From contig JAPPGK010000107.1 of assembly GCA_028821405.1 (NCBI GenBank), forward strand, positions 57,657 to 121,656: 64,000 bases of DNA, in the 5' to 3' direction. Position 1 is the stretch's first letter. Every line of letters starts with the position of its first letter. This document shows, in pieces, positions 62,045 to 64,000 of the stretch. This DNA comes from Gammaproteobacteria bacterium. Its GTDB lineage: Bacteria; Pseudomonadota; Gammaproteobacteria; Pseudomonadales; Azotimanducaceae. A program made the translations under genes and the position numbers. The notes under the pieces were generated by a model. That model saw only the letters and a program-made list of their open reading frames with translations, was not told the DNA's origin and ran no database searches.

Positions 62045-63425
62045 GGGGCACCTCCATTGGCGGTAGCCGGCCGGATCCGTAATCGGGGCTGACAGGAAAC
62101 GTGAGCCGTACCGGGTATCGGCCTCCTTGTTTGGCGCGCTCCCGCTCGACGGTCTCCTGCATGCCGTCCCACTCCGACCACATGTCGCATAGGTGATCGA
62201 TGGTCATCTGGTACGGGTTGTAGCTGTCGTAGTCGAACTCGACCGCCGACGCGTCCGCAAGGCGGTCGTTCTGGTCGCGGGTTCCGTGAAGCCAACGCGG
62301 ATCCCCCTCGTAGGGATTGTTGGCACGAAACCGGCGCACCCGGAAGAAGGCACCGTACCGCGTGTGGCGGGAATGGTTGGCGGTGCCGGCGTGGGGCAGG
62401 CCGTGCAGGGCGACGAACGCGTCGCCCTCTTCGAGCACCACCGGCGTGATCCAGGTATAGGGTTTGCCGCGACTGTCGCGCCAACCTTCGATGTCGACGA
62501 AACCGCCGTGGCGGGCCTGCGGCGGCTGCAGCAGCGGGGCGGGCATTCCCATCCTTGGGGTGCCGTTTGCCACGGATGCGGGGTCCACGCGCGGCCAGCC
62601 CGGACCCTCGTAGCCTATGGGGCCACCGGCGTCGCGCTGCATCCGGAAGAACTGCTCCATGTCGTGGTGGAAGCCACGTCGCACACCGGTTTGCCCGCAG
62701 CCCGCCTGGGTCTGATCACTGAACGCGATCCCTACGAACGCCGTGAAGGTCCCGAGCGTAAGCGTTCGCTCCGGATCCATGTAGAACGGCGTCCCCATCG
62801 GGTTCTGGACAGTGTGGTCGAGGTGACTCATGTAGCGGTGCATCGCCTCCGGGTCGTGCGGATCCTTGCCGAGCGCCACGATGTCGTCGACGCTCTGGGG
62901 GTAGTACTGCGGCGGCGGGGCCATCATGCCGTCGATATGACCCATCTCGCCCTGGTCGCCGCCAACGAATCCGCTGTCGTCGGCGCCGGGCGTGTTGTGG
63001 GCATCGCAGGCGATGATCGGCGAGAACGGCCCGATGAGCTCCCTCAAGGCACCCCCTAACCGGCTGCCCTCGAACATGTTCACGAACCCCTGCTGGCACG
63101 CCGGCGTGGTCGCGAAGAACTGGAACCCCCGCTGGAAGTCGGTGGTGCCGCCGCTGGCACGCAAACCCTCTACCCGCTCGCGCGCGTCGCGGGTCAATTC
63201 CAGGGGCACCGCCTGTTTGATGACCAGGAATCCATCGCGGTAGAACCGGGTCTTCTGCGCCTCGGTGATTTCGAGTCTGGGGCCGGTAGGCGAGGGCAGT
63301 GGTTTCGCATTGATTCCGGCGCGGACCTCCGGGAAGTGCTCGTAGTTCGGCGGCGGGCCGTTCGTCGCCATCTCCCAACTTGCGGTTGCCGCGCCGGCGT
63401 GGTTTGTCTCGACGTTTTGGTTCAT
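62034..63425 (-). CDS. Phytanoyl-CoA dioxygenase family protein, second copy
   Basis: 463 residues. The iron site is H163-I-D165 (MGHIDGMMAPP) with a candidate distal His in LPHAGTANHSRHTRYG, followed by the 2-oxoglutarate-binding Arg region (RYGAFFRVRRF). The N-terminal KTRFYRDGFLVIKQAVPLEL is the classic PhyH start. It differs clearly from the paralogue two genes downstream, so the two probably act on different steps. First gene of the PhyH-P450-PhyH operon. Confidence 0.87.
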   Translation of the reverse strand: MNQNVETNHAGAATASWEMATNGPPPNYEHFPEVRAGINAKPLPSPTGPRLEITEAQKTRFYRDGFLVIKQAVPLELTRDARERVEGLRASGGTTDFQRGFQFFATTPACQQGFVNMFEGSRLGGALRELIGPFSPIIACDAHNTPGADDSGFVGGDQGEMGHIDGMMAPPPQYYPQSVDDIVALGKDPHDPEAMHRYMSHLDHTVQNPMGTPFYMDPERTLTLGTFTAFVGIAFSDQTQAGCGQTGVRRGFHHDMEQFFRMQRDAGGPIGYEGPGWPRVDPASVANGTPRMGMPAPLLQPPQARHGGFVDIEGWRDSRGKPYTWITPVVLEEGDAFVALHGLPHAGTANHSRHTRYGAFFRVRRFRANNPYEGDPRWLHGTRDQNDRLADASAVEFDYDSYNPYQMTIDHLCDMWSEWDGMQETVERERAKQGGRYPVRLTFPVSPDYGSGRLPPMEVPHDA

Positions 63426-63441
63426 GGGTGTCTCTGCCTCG

Positions 63442-63897
63442 TCAATCTATGACGACTACCCATCCATCGTCCAGCAAAGGAACCGACGCGAACACAGGTC
63501 TCCCATCCGGGCGGGAAGCCGCGTAGCGGGCGAAGAGGCAGGCTTGGCCGGCCGCTGCGGATTCGACACTTGCCCAGTCGATTCCCGCCAAGGGCACCTT
63601 GACGCGCCCGGACCAGTGCGGAGCCGCCCCCTCGATGCATTCCCCAACGCAGACATAGAAGAATCGCGCGCCACCCGGTCCCTGAACGAACGGGCCGAAG
63701 AAATCGGGCTCGGATCCGGTCTTGGCCTTGCGGACCGTGACGTCTAGATCGAATACGACCGGATCGTCGTCGCCTTCAAGAACTTCCTCGTAGTCGAGGC
63801 GCTCGCTCCTTGAACCTTTGCCGCGCTGCAGGCAGAAAGCGTAGCCCTCGGGAGGATCGACCAGTTCGATTCGAAGCGCTAGGGCGACGTCGGTCAC
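63442..63897 (-). CDS. DUF5990-like protein
   Basis: 151 residues from GTG 63897, overlapping the upstream stop (GTGA). Recognisable features: IELVDPPEGYAFCLQRGKG, DLDVTVRKAKTGSEPDFFGP and FVQGPGGARFFYVCVG, then CLFARYAASRPDGRPVFASV, resembling DUF5990 proteins. No catalytic motif is obvious. It follows a gene that runs off the window and ends 16 bp before the PhyH-P450 operon on the same strand. Confidence 0.72.
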   Translation of the reverse strand: MTDVALALRIELVDPPEGYAFCLQRGKGSRSERLDYEEVLEGDDDPVVFDLDVTVRKAKTGSEPDFFGPFVQGPGGARFFYVCVGECIEGAAPHWSGRVKVPLAGIDWASVESAAAGQACLFARYAASRPDGRPVFASVPLLDDGWVVVID

Positions 63898-64000
63898 GCC
63901 AATTCTCCACCGAAACCGATCCGGCCCTCGGCCGGTGGCGCATATAGCACGTGCACGTTCTCGCGTCGTCGGTTGAGGGTTCGGGCGACGATCTCGGCAA
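63894..64000 (-). CDS. 3' end of an unidentified gene (truncated by window end)
   Basis: The minus strand from 63998 to 63894 reads as 34 codons and a TGA: it begins AEIVARTLNRRRENVHVLYA and ends GRIGFGGELA. The stop overlaps the GTG of the DUF5990-like gene, as expected for a real operon junction, and the other two frames do not give this linkage. Too short to assign. Confidence 0.55.
   Translation of the reverse strand, partial: AEIVARTLNRRRENVHVLYAPPAEGRIGFGGELA

Overview
The window is a GC-rich, densely coded chromosomal segment. The TonB machinery with a DUF3450 protein, a TonB-dependent receptor, a FecI/FecR-type regulatory pair, HtpX, YejABE and an FdsGBA formate dehydrogenase together point to a gammaproteobacterium. 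It is probably from an uncultured marine or host-associated lineage rather than a model genus; that is inference from gene content only. No rRNA, tRNA, CRISPR array or transposase was seen. The first ~130 bases are G/C homopolymer runs that look like a poor-quality contig end.

Layout. (1) 0.2-7.5 kb: an ECF sigma/FecR anti-sigma pair on the minus strand, divergent from a seven-gene TonB energising operon (DUF3450, long ExbB-type protein, ExbB, ExbD, ExbD, TonB, TPR protein). (2) 7.6-18.8 kb: an accessory island. It holds a small membrane protein, an endonuclease/exonuclease/phosphatase-fold protein, a 1045-residue SF1 helicase with an unusual N-terminus, a 1593-residue DUF4011-helicase-nuclease-DUF3320 protein, and a DUF222-HNH protein behind a promoter with an embedded LexA-like palindrome. 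This is the best candidate for an uncharacterised defence system. (3) 19-28.4 kb: carboxyltransferase and nitronate monooxygenase (minus), two tandem DsbA-fold proteins, a YejABE-type peptide importer without its ATPase, and an acyl-CoA dehydrogenase (plus). (4) 28.5-29.2 kb: a RelB/YafQ-type toxin-antitoxin pair with an operator-like palindrome. (5) 29.2-41 kb: three large exported proteins on the minus strand: a three-CXXCH cytochrome/beta-propeller protein, a lipoprotein joining FG-GAP and ASPIC/UnbV domains to a vanadium-haloperoxidase domain, and a TonB-dependent receptor.

(6) 41-51 kb: two enoyl-CoA hydratase-family proteins, a PEGA-like lipoprotein, HtpX, a small conserved-looking protein, and a molybdenum NAD-dependent formate dehydrogenase operon (fdsG-fdsB-fdsA-fdhD-mobA, minus strand). 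(7) 51-59.3 kb: an Ldh-family dehydrogenase, then a plus-strand group of D-2-hydroxyacid dehydrogenase, secreted cyclase and a TRAP transporter (dctPQM). The dctP 3' end has expanded into a tandem repeat. An AAA ATPase gene lies between the intact dctM 3' end and a decayed second copy of it. (8) 59.4-64 kb: a cytochrome P450 between two phytanoyl-CoA-dioxygenase-like oxygenases, a DUF5990-like protein and the 3' end of one more gene.

The metabolic genes suggest a heterotroph that imports peptides and small carboxylates, degrades CoA-linked substrates and oxidises formate to NADH. The TonB operon would energise the receptor at 38-41 kb. Palindromes of one sequence family follow at least two coding regions and probably act as terminators or REP-like elements.
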